DNA of 64,000 bases from DAIQNV01 sp036788215 (GCA_036788215.1 DAIQNV010000008.1:1-64000); one strand, 5' to 3'; positions 26,397 through 36,344 are shown, counted from the first letter of the stretch. The notes: generated from the sequence alone by a model not told the origin. Numbers and translations are program-made.

Positions 26397-27464
26397 ATGA
26401 CCTATGACCCAAGCACGATCGAGCCGGCCTTCCTCACCATGCGTTGGTTCGGCCAGAGCGACCCGGTGCCGCTGCCCTCCATCCGCCAGGTGCCGGGCGT
26501 ACGGGGCATCGTGAGTGCGCTGGAGGGCGTCGCCCCGGGCACGCCCTGGCCCCTCGATCGTGTGCGGGCGCTCCGCGACACGATCGAAGCCTGCGGCCTC
26601 GCGCTCTCCGTCATCGAGTCGATCGCGGTCTCCGACGAGATCAAGCTCGCCGGCCCCGACGCCCGCGCCCACACCAACGCCTGGTGCCGCTCGCTCGAAG
26701 CCGTCGCCTCCGTGGGCGTGCGCACCGTCTGCTACAACTTCATGCCCGTCTCCGACTGGGTGCGCACCGACCTCGCGATGCCCCTGCCCGACGGGTCCAC
26801 CACGCTCGCCTACGACGACCGGGCGATGCCCGACTTCGAGGACCGCGTCCGCACCGGCGCGATCCGCGCCATGCCCGCGTGGGACCACGTCGACTTCGAC
26901 CGCTTCGACGCCTTGCGCCAGCGATACGCCGCCCGGGGCGAACAGGGCCTGTGGCACGCCCTCAGCGCCTTCCTCGAGCGGGTCACCCCCGTCGCCGAAT
27001 CGCTGGGCGTCCGCCTCGCGATCCACCCCGACGACCCCTGCTGGCCCGTCCTTGGCCTCCCGCGCATCATCACCTCCCCGGCGGCCCTCGAACGCGTCTG
27101 CGATCTGGTCCCGAGCCACGCGAACGCGATCACCTTCTGCACGGGCTCCCTGGGCTGCGATCCCGCGCACGACCTCGTCGCCGCCGCCGAAAGGCTGGCC
27201 ACGCGCACCGCGTTCGTGCACGCGCGGAACGTGCGCACGACCGGCCGGCGGGCTTTCCACGAAACGGCTCACCCCCGCGCCTCGGGCGATGTCGACCTGC
27301 CCCGGGTCCTGCGGGCCCTTGTCCAGAATGGCTTCGCCGGCCCCCTCCGCCCCGACCACGGGCGCATGATCTGGGGCGAGACGGGCAGGTCAGGCTACGG
27401 GCTCTTCGACCGCGCGCTCGGCGCCGTCTACCTGCGGGGCATCCTCGACACGATCAACACCTAG
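26397..27464 (+). CDS. uxuA: D-mannonate dehydratase
   Basis: 355 residues, UxuA family TIM barrel, slightly shorter than the E. coli enzyme (about 394). Visible blocks are FLTMRWFGQSDPVPL at the start, VCYNFMPVSDWVRTD, LAIHPDDPCWPVLGLPRI, NAITFCTGSLGCDPAHDL with the metal-ligand Cys, FVHARNVR and LRPDHGRMIWGE with His/Asp ligands. It dehydrates mannonate to KDG in the glucuronate branch. The stop codon shares the palindrome CTAG (27461-27464) with the stop of the converging SDR gene, a four-base overlap. Confidence 0.95.
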   Translation: MTYDPSTIEPAFLTMRWFGQSDPVPLPSIRQVPGVRGIVSALEGVAPGTPWPLDRVRALRDTIEACGLALSVIESIAVSDEIKLAGPDARAHTNAWCRSLEAVASVGVRTVCYNFMPVSDWVRTDLAMPLPDGSTTLAYDDRAMPDFEDRVRTGAIRAMPAWDHVDFDRFDALRQRYAARGEQGLWHALSAFLERVTPVAESLGVRLAIHPDDPCWPVLGLPRIITSPAALERVCDLVPSHANAITFCTGSLGCDPAHDLVAAAERLATRTAFVHARNVRTTGRRAFHETAHPRASGDVDLPRVLRALVQNGFAGPLRPDHGRMIWGETGRSGYGLFDRALGAVYLRGILDTINT

Positions 27465-28282
27465 ATCGTCGACGAGAGGAAGCCCCCGTCGACGCGGACA
27501 TCCGTCCCGGTGACGAACCCGCTCGCCCGGTGGCTCGCTAGGAAGATCGCAGCGCCGACGAGTTCAGCCGGGTCGCCGAACCGGTGCATGGGTGTGGAGC
27601 CCAGGATCTGCTCCCCCCGCGCCGTGGGCGAACCGTCGGGGCGGAAGAGCAATGCCCGGTTCTGCTCCGCCGGGAAGAACCCGGGCGTGATCGTGTTCAC
27701 CCGCACCCCCGCCGGGGCCCACTCGCGGGCCAGGAACATCGAGAGATTCAGCAGCGCCGCCTTCGCCGCCGAGTAGGCCACCCCGCGCGAGACGGGGATG
27801 TGCGCCGCGACGCTCGCGATGTTGATGATGCTCCCCTGACCCCGCGCGACCATCGCCGGCCCGAACACCTGCGCCGGAAAGAGAGCGCCCGCGACCAGGT
27901 TCGTGTCGAAATTGGCCCGCCACGCGTCCGCCGGCAGATCCTCGAACCGCTGCTCGCTGGTGACGGACGCCCTCGCGTCGTTCCCGCCCGCCGCGCTCAC
28001 CAGAATGTCGCAGGCCCCGAGCGTCCCCTCGATCTCCCCGTGCGCGCGGCGCAGGGCCCCGGGATCGCCCGCGTCGGCAGGGATGAAGACCGCCTCCCCA
28101 CCGCCCGCCCGGATCGCACCCGCCCGGGCCTCGCCACGCTCGACGCTCCGGCCCAAGACCGCGACCCGCGCCCCGTGAGCGCCGAGCCCCTCCGCGATTG
28201 CCCCACCGAGGCTGCCGGTCCCCCCGATGACCGCCGCGACAGAGCCCGTAAGGTCAAAAAGATCATGCGAAGTCGTGTCCAT
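27461..28282 (-). CDS. SDR oxidoreductase, probable fructuronate/mannonate oxidoreductase
   Basis: 273 residues, classical short-chain dehydrogenase. The cofactor loop is GGTGSLGGAIAEGLG (about 21-35), with ARVAVLGRS after strand 2. NNAG is replaced by VSAAGGND. The catalytic Ser lies in IINIASVAAHIP, with Tyr and Lys in YSAAKAALLNLS, then PGFFPAEQNRALL and a C-terminal TDVRVDGGF. Relatives next to uxuA reduce fructuronate to mannonate in place of UxuB, and no UxuB homologue is in this branch, so that role is inferred. The start MDTTSHDL directly precedes the Rossmann strand. It overlaps uxuA tail-to-tail by four bases and diverges from the isomerase gene. Confidence 0.82.
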   Translation of the reverse strand: MDTTSHDLFDLTGSVAAVIGGTGSLGGAIAEGLGAHGARVAVLGRSVERGEARAGAIRAGGGEAVFIPADAGDPGALRRAHGEIEGTLGACDILVSAAGGNDARASVTSEQRFEDLPADAWRANFDTNLVAGALFPAQVFGPAMVARGQGSIINIASVAAHIPVSRGVAYSAAKAALLNLSMFLAREWAPAGVRVNTITPGFFPAEQNRALLFRPDGSPTARGEQILGSTPMHRFGDPAELVGAAIFLASHRASGFVTGTDVRVDGGFLSSTI

Positions 28283-28390
28283 AATGTCCGCCAGTCTACG
28301 CGATCGCGTGCTCCCGCTCGAAGCGATCATCCGGTAGAATCGCGGAGGCAACGACCGTGCGAGCACCAAGCGCGACAGGGAACCGAAACC
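28283..28390. promoter_or_regulatory. Divergent promoter region, SDR versus uronate isomerase
   Basis: This 108-bp region lies between two outward-reading uronate genes. TAGAAT at 28335-28340 (within ccggtagaatcgc) is a possible rightward -10. No TGWAAYNGTTTCW operator is present, unlike the other uronate promoters in the window. Confidence 0.35.
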
Positions 28391-29692
28391 ATGCGTGATG
28401 ACCTGGCCGAACGCGTCCGCCGCACGGTCGACGCCGAGCCCGTCGTCGACATCCACACCCACCTCTACGCGCCCGCCTTCGGCGCCACCCCGCGTGAGCC
28501 GGGCGAGGCCGAGCCCCTCCTGCTCTGGGGGATCGACGAACTGCTCGCGTACCACTATTTCGTCGACGAACTCTTCCGCGTGCTCGACCCCGGGGCCCTC
28601 TCGCCCCGGGCGTTCTGGGCCCTCCCGGTCGCGCAGCGGGCCGATCTCGTCTGGGAGCACCTCTTCGTCCGCCGCCCTCCGGTCAGCGAGGCCTGCGTCG
28701 GCGTCATCAGCGTGCTCACCGCGCTCGGGCTCGACCCCAACGAGCCCACCCTCGGGGGCTACCGCTCATGGTTCGCCGCCCGCGACCTCGAGCGTCACAT
28801 CGACGAGGTCATGCGCCTCGCGGGCGTCCGGCGCATCGTGATGACCAACGAGCCCTTTTCCGAGCACGAGGCCCCCCGCTGGCTGGGCATGAAGGGCCCG
28901 GCCGAAGGGCTCGCGACCGACCCGCGCTTCACGCCCGTCGTCCGCGTCGACCCCATCGTCGAGTCCTGGCCCTCCGCCTGCAGATCGCTCGCTTCGTGGG
29001 ACTACCGCGTGCAGCCCGACCTCTCGGGCGAGACCACCGCCGAGATCCGCCGCTTCCTCGACCGCTGGATCGCGCGTTGCCGCCCGGACTACCTCGCGTG
29101 CAGCCTCTCGCCGGACTTCCGCTATGGCGACGACGACACACAGGGCACCCGCACCAGGCTCTTCGATGAGTGCCTGCTCCCAGCCGCCCGAGACCACGGG
29201 CTCATGCTCGCGCTGATGATCGGCGCCCGCAGGGGCGTCCACCCCGAGATGGCCCTCGCGGGCGACGGGCTGGGCAAGGCCGACACCGACCAACTCAACG
29301 CCCTGGCCCGCCGCCACCCCGACATCGGCATCCTCGTCACCATGCTCAGCCGCGAGAATCAGCACGAGCTCTGCGTCGCCGCTCGAAAGTTCGGCAACCT
29401 CGTCCCCTTCGGATGCTGGTGGTACCTGAACACCACCTCCCAGATCCGCGAGATCACCCGCATGCGCCTCGAGATGCTCGGCACCTCGTTCATCCCGCAG
29501 CACTCCGACGCCCGCGTCTTCGAGCAGCTCATCTACAAGTGGCGCCAGTCACGGGCCATCATCGCCGACTGTCTCACGGAGCGATACACCGCCGCCCGGG
29601 ACGCGGGCGCGATGATCGCGGACGACGCGATCGCGTGCGATGTCCGACGTCTGTTCTCTCACAATTACGACAGCCGCACCGGGAGACGATGA
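28391..29692 (+). CDS. uxaC: Divergent uronate (glucuronate/galacturonate) isomerase
   Basis: 433 residues, amidohydrolase superfamily, about 35 residues shorter than E. coli UxaC. The metal motif is DIHTHLYAP near residue 22. LLLWGIDELLAYHYFVDELFR, MTNEPFSEHE, GNLVPFGCWWYLN and the C-terminal ADDAIACDVRRLFSHNY block follow the uronate-isomerase order, though the opening differs from E. coli YDYHCHLSP. It would convert glucuronate to fructuronate and galacturonate to tagaturonate, the entry step of both branches here. The start MRDDLAERV was taken as the first ATG after the divergent promoter. No other isomerase is in the window, which supports the role. Confidence 0.8.
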   Translation: MRDDLAERVRRTVDAEPVVDIHTHLYAPAFGATPREPGEAEPLLLWGIDELLAYHYFVDELFRVLDPGALSPRAFWALPVAQRADLVWEHLFVRRPPVSEACVGVISVLTALGLDPNEPTLGGYRSWFAARDLERHIDEVMRLAGVRRIVMTNEPFSEHEAPRWLGMKGPAEGLATDPRFTPVVRVDPIVESWPSACRSLASWDYRVQPDLSGETTAEIRRFLDRWIARCRPDYLACSLSPDFRYGDDDTQGTRTRLFDECLLPAARDHGLMLALMIGARRGVHPEMALAGDGLGKADTDQLNALARRHPDIGILVTMLSRENQHELCVAARKFGNLVPFGCWWYLNTTSQIREITRMRLEMLGTSFIPQHSDARVFEQLIYKWRQSRAIIADCLTERYTAARDAGAMIADDAIACDVRRLFSHNYDSRTGRR

Positions 29693-29711
29693 GGGAAGCG
29701 GAGCGGCTCGT

Positions 29712-30758
<1,047 letters not shown>

Positions 30759-30851
30759 GCCCACTCCTGTCCGTTGCCTTGCATGAACCACGTTGCGGCA
30801 TCAGTGCTCCCGCGCGCCGCGGTGGGCGGCGTGCGGCCGGGGCCGTCCCGG

Positions 30852-30864
30852 AGAAACAATTACA
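30852..30864 (-). promoter_or_regulatory. LacI-type operator, site 1 (TGTAATTGTTTCT)
   Basis: On the minus strand this directly abuts a TACACT -10-like hexamer upstream of the pseudopilin gene, so bound repressor would cover the transcription start. It fits the consensus TGWAAYNGTTTCW shared with four other sites in 29.7-41.4 kb. Confidence 0.5.
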
Positions 30865-30901
30865 GTGTACCGGCGGGCGAAAGCGCTGCCAAGGGGAAAT
30901 G

Positions 30902-30914
30902 AGAAACTGTTTCA
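30902..30914 (-). promoter_or_regulatory. LacI-type operator, site 2 (TGAAACAGTTTCT)
   Basis: All 13 bases are identical to the site at 36379-36391 in the kduI/uxaB promoter. The 11-bp core GAAACTGTTTC is a perfect palindrome. TACGCT on the minus strand abuts the operator, giving the same geometry as site 1. Confidence 0.6.
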
Positions 30915-31088
30915 GCGTACTCTTGGCGTCCTGGCCCGTGTCCACCACCGGCTTTCACGCCGGGTTTGGGCGGGCCGAACCTGCATTTATCGATCCAGAA
31001 ATATGGTTTTTCGGACGATGACTCGATAGCCCGAAGCTGTTGCTTGGAGATTTTACGGGGAGATCGCGGAAGAATCTGGAAAATAGAG

Positions 31089-31101
31089 TGTAACCGTTTC
31101 A
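31089..31101 (+). promoter_or_regulatory. LacI-type operator, site 3 (TGTAACCGTTTCA)
   Basis: Reading toward the GC-dockerin gene, GTGTAACCGTTTCAC at 31088-31102 is a palindrome with one mismatched pair and the central C:G typical of LacI-family operators. ATAGAG just upstream is -10-like. Confidence 0.6.
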
Positions 31102-31401
31102 CGATTCCGGGTAACGTTTACATCCCGGGCACCCCAATGTACCGGGGGGAACCACTCGGGGCGAGGGGTTGTCCCGGGTTCCGGTGACACTGCCCGTTCG
31201 CGGCCTGGGCAGCGACCGCGGGTCGGGCCTGACTTCGCGAGGGATCGGCTTCCGCCGATTGCGCTCGATTCCAAACTCGGACCCCGTGCGCGGAGGGCCC
31301 TTGTTGACCGGTTTGCGCGACCCCGCGATCCGGTTCTCCGCGCCTCGGGGCGCACACCAGGGTTCGGTTCCGACCGAGAGGCAGACCGAAAGGCAGGAAG
31401 A

Positions 31402-32664
31402 ATGACGAAGATCACCACACGACAGACGACGGGCCGCAAGCACATACTCCCGATCACCGCTGCTTTCGTGGCGCTCGCTGCGGGGCATGCTGTGGGGCAG
31501 GTCATCCCGATCGATGGCAGCTTTGAATCGGGTTCCCCGCCCATCCCGCCCTTCTCCGGCGAGATCGATCCCCCGCTGTGGGATGACTTCGGGAACGCGA
31601 ATCTCTTTACGCTCGACTCCGACAATGTGCCTGCGCAGGACGGCAATGTCGGGATCAAGATGTTCTCCGCGTTGTTCAGCTCATTCCAGTTCACCTTCGC
31701 GATCGAGACGCTCCCCGATTTCTTCCCGAAGGGCCAACTCCCTGGCGGCATCGACACCACCGGAGACGGCATCCCTGACACCATGACCGACGCCGATGGC
31801 AACGGCTTCCCCGAGGTCGAGGTCACCGACGATCTCGGAACCCGCATGGTCGAGTACTACGCGATCCCGGTCGCCGGCGCTTCCGTCTGGCGTACCTTCG
31901 TCAGCACCACGCTCCTCGATCCCGTCACGCGGGCCGCGATCGCCGGCTCGCTGAACGACCCGCCTGCGGGCGCCGAGATCAGCCCGGGGGACCGGCTGCG
32001 GCTGACCTTCTGGCACCGCAAGGTCAGCGCCGATCTGGTCGACCCCGTCGGCGCTCAGGTGCAGGGCAACTTCCGCTTCCGCACCAACGGGGCGGACGCG
32101 GGCACGGCCGCCGGGATCGTCGACATCACCAACGACCCCGAGGACGAGTGGGTCGAGTACTCGTTCGAGGCGGTCGTCCCCGACGGGACTCTCTACGTCG
32201 AGGTGCAGGCGCTGTACTTCGGCATCTGGAAGGACTTCATCCCTCTCGATCAGGACGGTGACGGCAAGCAGGACTTCGTCCTGAAGGACACCGACTTCAG
32301 CGGAACGATCACCCCGGGCGAGGAGAGCTACATGTTCGACGGGCCGCAGGGGCCCCGCTTCGATACCGACGGCGACGGGATCCTCGACGCTTGGGGAACC
32401 TTCGTCCCGATCTTCGGCACGGTCCCGGGCGGTGCTGCCTTCTTCGACAACTTCTCGCTCGAGAACCTCGGTCCGGCACCGAGTGGCTGCAATGTCGCGG
32501 ACCTCGCGTCGCCCTTCAACAGCCTGACCTTCGCGGACATCAGCGCGTTCCTCAGCGCCTTCTCCGCGAACGATCCGGCAGCGGACCTCGCGGACCCCAT
32601 CGGCAGCTTCACGTTTGCTGATATCAGCGCCTTCCTTGCGGCCTTCAGCGCCGGCTGCCCGTAA
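31402..32664 (+). CDS. Exported GC-type dockerin protein with calcium-loop repeats
   Basis: 420 residues. A signal peptide (about 1-34, ending HAVGQV) leads to a carbohydrate-binding-like beta domain beginning IDGSFESG. Asp-rich loops (DTTGDGIPDTMTDADGNGF, DQDGDGKQDF, DTDGDGILDAW) should bind calcium. Two GC-type dockerin-like repeats follow: GCNVADLASPFNSLTFADISAFLSAF and ADLADPIGSFTFADISAFL, ending AGCP. aggaag precedes the ATG. It probably lies in the LacI regulon via operator site 3 and is followed by a strong hairpin terminator. No catalytic motif is seen; a surface glycan-binding role is inferred from fold and company. Confidence 0.78.
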   Translation: MTKITTRQTTGRKHILPITAAFVALAAGHAVGQVIPIDGSFESGSPPIPPFSGEIDPPLWDDFGNANLFTLDSDNVPAQDGNVGIKMFSALFSSFQFTFAIETLPDFFPKGQLPGGIDTTGDGIPDTMTDADGNGFPEVEVTDDLGTRMVEYYAIPVAGASVWRTFVSTTLLDPVTRAAIAGSLNDPPAGAEISPGDRLRLTFWHRKVSADLVDPVGAQVQGNFRFRTNGADAGTAAGIVDITNDPEDEWVEYSFEAVVPDGTLYVEVQALYFGIWKDFIPLDQDGDGKQDFVLKDTDFSGTITPGEESYMFDGPQGPRFDTDGDGILDAWGTFVPIFGTVPGGAAFFDNFSLENLGPAPSGCNVADLASPFNSLTFADISAFLSAFSANDPAADLADPIGSFTFADISAFLAAFSAGCP

Positions 32665-32707
32665 CGACGGGTCCGACCGTCGTTCCTGCCAGGGAACTGG
32701 TGGATCC

Positions 32708-32745
32708 AGCGAGCCGGGCGAGCCTTCGCCCGGCTCGCTTTGTCA
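32708..32745 (+). terminator. Intrinsic terminator after the GC-dockerin gene
   Basis: A perfect 14-bp stem (agcgagccgggcga at 32708-32721 with tcgcccggctcgct at 32726-32739), a four-base loop and a short T-rich tail (ttgtcatt). It could also serve the converging lacI transcript. Confidence 0.75.
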
Positions 32746-32792
32746 TTGGAGCGGGCGACATCGCGGCGTGGTGATCGTCGCCGACATCGCGA

Positions 32793-33911
32793 TCAGGGCA
32801 GGACGAGTTCGCCAGTGTCTGCGAGACGGGCGGCGCCGGCGGGCGCCGGGCCGGTGCTCTCGTGGATCTGCAGCTTGGTGCGGTGCAGCTGCCTGTAGGC
32901 GTTCGGGCGGGCGTTGGCGATCTGATCGATCAGCAGCAGCGTCGCTTCGACCGCGAGCTGGCGTGCGTCCTGGCAGACGGCGGTGAAGCGGGGAAACGTC
33001 TGGAGGCGCGTCTCCCCCTCGTCGAAGCCGATGATGGAGAGGTCGGTCGGGACGCGGATGCCCAGTTCGGCGCAGCGGTACAGGGCCCCCACCGTCGCGA
33101 GGGGCGTGGAGAAGAAGACCGCGGTCGGGGGCTGGGGCAGGCGCAGCAGCCGGTCCAGCACGCGGACGCCGCCCGCCTGGTCATTGTCGGCGCGGACGAT
33201 GAGGTCGTTGTCCACCGCGATGCCCGAGGCGGCGATGGCGTCCTGGTACCCGAGGAGCCGGTCGCGGTGGTCGGTGTCGAGGACGCGGCGGAGGCCGATT
33301 CCGATGCGCCGGTGCCCGAGGGCGAGCAGGTGCTCGATCGCGAGTCGGGTGGTCGTCCGGCTCTCGGCGTCGACGAAGCTGACGCGGGGGTCCTCGCTCC
33401 GCTCGGCGATGAGGACCGCGGGGAAGCCCGCCTCCGCGAGTTCCTCCGCGACGGGGACGGCGCCCTCGCCCCGCAGGAGCGTCCCGCGGACGCACTTACG
33501 CTGGAGGAACTGGATGTATCCCTCGACGGGGTGCTTGTCGCGGGCGGCGCTCAGGACCGCGACATTGAAGCCCGTTTCCGCTGCCGACTCCAGGACGCCG
33601 GCGACGATCAGGGACTCGAACCCGCCGAAGTGAGGTTGGGCGGACTCCCCGGGGTACATGAGGGCGACATAGTCCGTGGGGCGCTTGCCGGCGTGGGGCA
33701 CATAGCCCATGGCCCGGGCGGCTTCCTCGACCTTCTTCCGCTTGTCCTCGCTGACGAGCCGGTGGTTGTTCAGAACCCGGGAGACCGTCGCGACCGAGAC
33801 GCCTGCGCGGGTGGCGATATCGCGCACGGAAGGCTTGACGTGCGGCTCCTCGCCCGGGAGGGGCTCGAGCGGCGGGGGGGTGCTCGCGGACTGGCCGCGC
33901 GGTGGCTGCAT
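32793..33911 (-). CDS. LacI-family transcriptional regulator of the uronate/surface-protein regulon
   Basis: 372 residues. The N-terminal helix-turn-helix is SVRDIATRAGVSVATVSRVLNNHRLV (about 28-53), with the hinge-helix region at KRKKVEEAARAMGYVPH. A periplasmic-binding-protein-like ligand domain follows (VALMYPGES, LLALGHRRIGIG, TAVFFSTPLATVGAL, IIGFDEGE). The ATG at 33911 has AAGGA seven bases upstream; a second ATG eight codons earlier lacks one. It lies 68 bp after uxaA in the same direction, so it is probably expressed from the kduI promoter and autoregulated. The natural candidate to bind TGWAAYNGTTTCW; the effector is probably a uronate or KDG-type intermediate (inference). Confidence 0.88.
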   Translation of the reverse strand: MQPPRGQSASTPPPLEPLPGEEPHVKPSVRDIATRAGVSVATVSRVLNNHRLVSEDKRKKVEEAARAMGYVPHAGKRPTDYVALMYPGESAQPHFGGFESLIVAGVLESAAETGFNVAVLSAARDKHPVEGYIQFLQRKCVRGTLLRGEGAVPVAEELAEAGFPAVLIAERSEDPRVSFVDAESRTTTRLAIEHLLALGHRRIGIGLRRVLDTDHRDRLLGYQDAIAASGIAVDNDLIVRADNDQAGGVRVLDRLLRLPQPPTAVFFSTPLATVGALYRCAELGIRVPTDLSIIGFDEGETRLQTFPRFTAVCQDARQLAVEATLLLIDQIANARPNAYRQLHRTKLQIHESTGPAPAGAARLADTGELVLP

Positions 33912-33979
33912 CCCGATGTCCTTCCGCGGCTTCATTCGCCGGTAGTCTACGCGCAATTGATCTCGCCCCGCATCCACCT

Positions 33980-35515
33980 CTACAGGGTGACCCCACGTTT
34001 CCAGATGGCGATTTCGCGATAGCCGCGTGTCTCGTTCCGGGTGCGGACCCGGCCGGAAGCGACCTCGACGACGAACCGGAAGAGTTCGCCCGCCAAGCGG
34101 TCTCGGTCGACCCGGGGGTCGACGAGCCTGCCGGCGTCGAAGTCGATCCACATGGGCTTGCGCTGGGCCAGGTCGGTGTTGCTCGAGATCTTCACGGTCG
34201 GGGCGGGGAACCCGAGGGGCGTGCCCCGCCCGGTGGTGAAGAGCAGGACGGTGGCGCCGGCGACGGTCATGGCGGTGCTGCTGACGCCATCGTTCCCGGG
34301 GGACTCGATGAGCACGAGCCCGGGGCCCTCGGCGCGGTGCGCGTAGCGGGCGGTGCCGGTCACGATGGCGCGCCCACCCTTCTGGGTGGCGCCGAGGCTC
34401 TTTTCCTCGAGCGTGGTGAGCCCGCCTTCCTTGTTGCCGGGCGAGGGGTTCTCGTAGACGGGCTGGTTGTGCTCGACGAAGTACTGCTTGAATCGCTCGA
34501 TGAGGTCGACGACCTCGTCGAAGACGCGCTCGTCGGCGGCGCGGTTCATGAGCCCGCGCTCGGCGCCGAACATCTCGGGTACCTCGGTCTGGAGGATGGT
34601 CCCTCCCCTGCGCGTCAGTTCGTCGGTGAAGGCGCCGACGAGGGCGTTGGCGGTGAGCCCGCTGAAGCCGTCGGATCCCCCGCACTTGACGCCGACGCGG
34701 AGTTCGGAGACGTCCACCGGCTCGCGGCGGTCACGCCCCATCTCGGCGGCGAGTTCGCAGACGGCGCGGACGCCGGCGTCGACCTCGTCCTCGACCTCCT
34801 GGCTCAGCACGACCCGGAGGCGTGACGCGGGGACGCCCTCTCCGATCTCCTCGAGCAGTTCGGTCGCCTGGTTGTTTTCGCACCCGAGCCCGAGGACGAG
34901 TACGCCTCCCGCGTTGGGGTGCTGGGCCAGGCCGGCGAGCACGCGGCGGGTGTCGGAGAGATCGTCGCCCAGTTGGCTGCAGCCGAAGGGGTGGCTGAAG
35001 CTGAAGACGCCATCGAAGTGCGGGCGCTCGCCGATGATGGCGCTGGCTTCGCGGGCGATCCGCTCCGCGGAACTGTTGACGCAGCCCACGGTGTTGATGA
35101 TCCAGACCTCGTTGCGGGTACCGACGCGGCCCCCGGGCCGGCGGTACCCCTCGAACGTGACCCGGTCGCGCGGGGGCGGGGGGGGATCGCTGCGTGTCCA
35201 GGGTTCGTAGACGTAGGAGCCACCCTCGGTGAGGTCGGTCCGCAGGTTGTGCGTGTGGACGTGGGAGCCAGGGGCGATGTCCGTCGTTGCGGAGCCGATG
35301 CGCTCCCCGTACTTCATCACGCCCTGGCCCCGGGCGATCGCCCGGAGCGCGACCTTGTGACCGGCGGGGATCGGCTCGCGGGCGGTGACGCCCCCGGTGT
35401 CGGCCTCGACGCGCTCGCCCGGATGGACGGCGCGCAGCACGACCGCGACCGAATCCTCCGGGTGCACCACGATCCCGCGGGCCGTCCCGCGCTCCACCGC
35501 GACTGGTTCAGACAT
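33980..35515 (-). CDS. uxaA: Altronate dehydratase
   Basis: 511 residues. An N-terminal SAF-like domain (about 1-100, with GSHVHTHNLRTDL) is followed by the catalytic UxaA/GarD domain with TVGCVNSSAERIA, FSHPFGCSQLGDD, LGLGCENNQ, KCGGSDGFSGLTANA and NTDLAQRKPMWIDFDAG; the conserved Cys residues are present. Dehydrates altronate to KDG in the galacturonate branch. GGAGG is five bases before the chosen ATG. The order kduI-uxaA-lacI with gaps of 58 and 68 bp implies one transcript from the operator-bearing promoter at 36345-36440. Confidence 0.94.
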   Translation of the reverse strand: MSEPVAVERGTARGIVVHPEDSVAVVLRAVHPGERVEADTGGVTAREPIPAGHKVALRAIARGQGVMKYGERIGSATTDIAPGSHVHTHNLRTDLTEGGSYVYEPWTRSDPPPPPRDRVTFEGYRRPGGRVGTRNEVWIINTVGCVNSSAERIAREASAIIGERPHFDGVFSFSHPFGCSQLGDDLSDTRRVLAGLAQHPNAGGVLVLGLGCENNQATELLEEIGEGVPASRLRVVLSQEVEDEVDAGVRAVCELAAEMGRDRREPVDVSELRVGVKCGGSDGFSGLTANALVGAFTDELTRRGGTILQTEVPEMFGAERGLMNRAADERVFDEVVDLIERFKQYFVEHNQPVYENPSPGNKEGGLTTLEEKSLGATQKGGRAIVTGTARYAHRAEGPGLVLIESPGNDGVSSTAMTVAGATVLLFTTGRGTPLGFPAPTVKISSNTDLAQRKPMWIDFDAGRLVDPRVDRDRLAGELFRFVVEVASGRVRTRNETRGYREIAIWKRGVTL

Positions 35516-35573
35516 GCGGCCCTCCGGGGATTCGTGGATTCCGTGCACCAACAACGCGTCCTGCGGTCCCGGC

Positions 35574-36344
35574 TCAGTATCGACCGGCGAACATCGGGTC
35601 GTCGTTCATCGCGGCCCAGTCGCGGTCCTGGCGACCGTTGAGCCCCGCCATCATCCACAGGAAGTTGATGCCGAAGCCCGGGATGCCGGTGTTGGGGTGG
35701 TAGCCCCTGGTGATGACCGCGGCGTCGTCCTCGAAGACCGCGGCGACGGTCTCGGGGTTCTCGAGGTCCTCGTAGATCATCTGCAGGCCAAAGGCGGGGC
35801 GGGGCATGTCGATGTAGAGGTAGATCTCTTCGCGAGCGGCGGCGTGCTCGTGCGGGCACCAGCTGGTCCAGTTGGCGGGCTTGCCCAGGGTGTAGCCACA
35901 GAGGAGGCGGGAGGCATCGACGTTGGTGTCGATCACCTTGACGACGTCGCGCTCGTAGCTGTCCTTTCCGGCGTGGAGGCAAAGGGCCGGGTCGCGACGG
36001 GCGGCTTCGTAGGGGACCTGCTTGGCGGGGCCCCCGGTGTCCGCGATCGCGGCTGCTTCGGCGATGTCGACCTCCCCATTGGTGCGTTCGATGCGGAAGT
36101 CGGCGCCGGGGGGCACGTAGAGCCCATCGCGCCAGGTGAGGTCGAAGGCGTGCCCATCGACGGTGACGCGTGCCTTGCCCTTGAGGACGAAGAGGGCGAG
36201 CTCCTCGCCGGCGGAATCACCTTTCACAGACCGTACATCTGCGGCGAGGCGGGTGCGGCGGTAGGTGAGGTAGCGGAGTGGAGAGTTTCCAGGCGAGACC
36301 TCCGTCCGGCGACCCGAAGACTTGCCCGTGGCTCGCACAATCAT
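35574..36344 (-). CDS. KduI/IolB-family isomerase (5-keto-4-deoxyuronate or 5-deoxyglucuronate isomerase)
   Basis: 256 residues, double cupin. The metal site is WCPHEHAAAREEIYLYI with two His and a Glu, and a distal His in ITRGYHPNTGIPGFGINFLWMM. The spacing and NWTSWCPHEH resemble IolB. But the neighbours (uxaA, uxaB, LacI) are hexuronate genes and no iol gene is present, so a KduI-like role on unsaturated uronates from pectin, alginate or glycosaminoglycan breakdown is more likely. AGGAG lies six bases before the ATG. The operator at 36379-36391 overlaps the predicted leftward start site, five bases after TATAGT. Confidence 0.78.
   Translation of the reverse strand: MIVRATGKSSGRRTEVSPGNSPLRYLTYRRTRLAADVRSVKGDSAGEELALFVLKGKARVTVDGHAFDLTWRDGLYVPPGADFRIERTNGEVDIAEAAAIADTGGPAKQVPYEAARRDPALCLHAGKDSYERDVVKVIDTNVDASRLLCGYTLGKPANWTSWCPHEHAAAREEIYLYIDMPRPAFGLQMIYEDLENPETVAAVFEDDAAVITRGYHPNTGIPGFGINFLWMMAGLNGRQDRDWAAMNDDPMFAGRY

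Larger units (their letters stand above)
30759..31401. promoter_or_regulatory. 643-bp divergent regulatory region with several LacI-type operators
   Basis: No gene was found in this stretch. Reading leftward are ggTACACT-TGTAATTGTTTCT (operator 30852-30864) and agTACGCT-TGAAACAGTTTCT (30902-30914). Reading rightward is AATAGAG-TGTAACCGTTTCA (31089-31101), followed by a degenerate GTAACGTTTAC at 31111-31121. Bases about 30980-31090 are AT-rich and probably hold the rightward promoter. The remaining 300 bp to the GC-dockerin ATG form a long GC-rich leader with no riboswitch that I recognise. Confidence 0.6.

Noticed and set aside
24387..27359. A 990-codon open frame on the minus strand across the symporter and uxuA
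   Set aside because: Gly/Asp/Glu-rich nonsense composition; both + strand genes have complete conserved motifs.
35574..36344. Calling this gene iolB and inferring inositol catabolism
   Set aside because: No other iol gene is present; neighbours are hexuronate genes, so only the KduI/IolB family is claimed.
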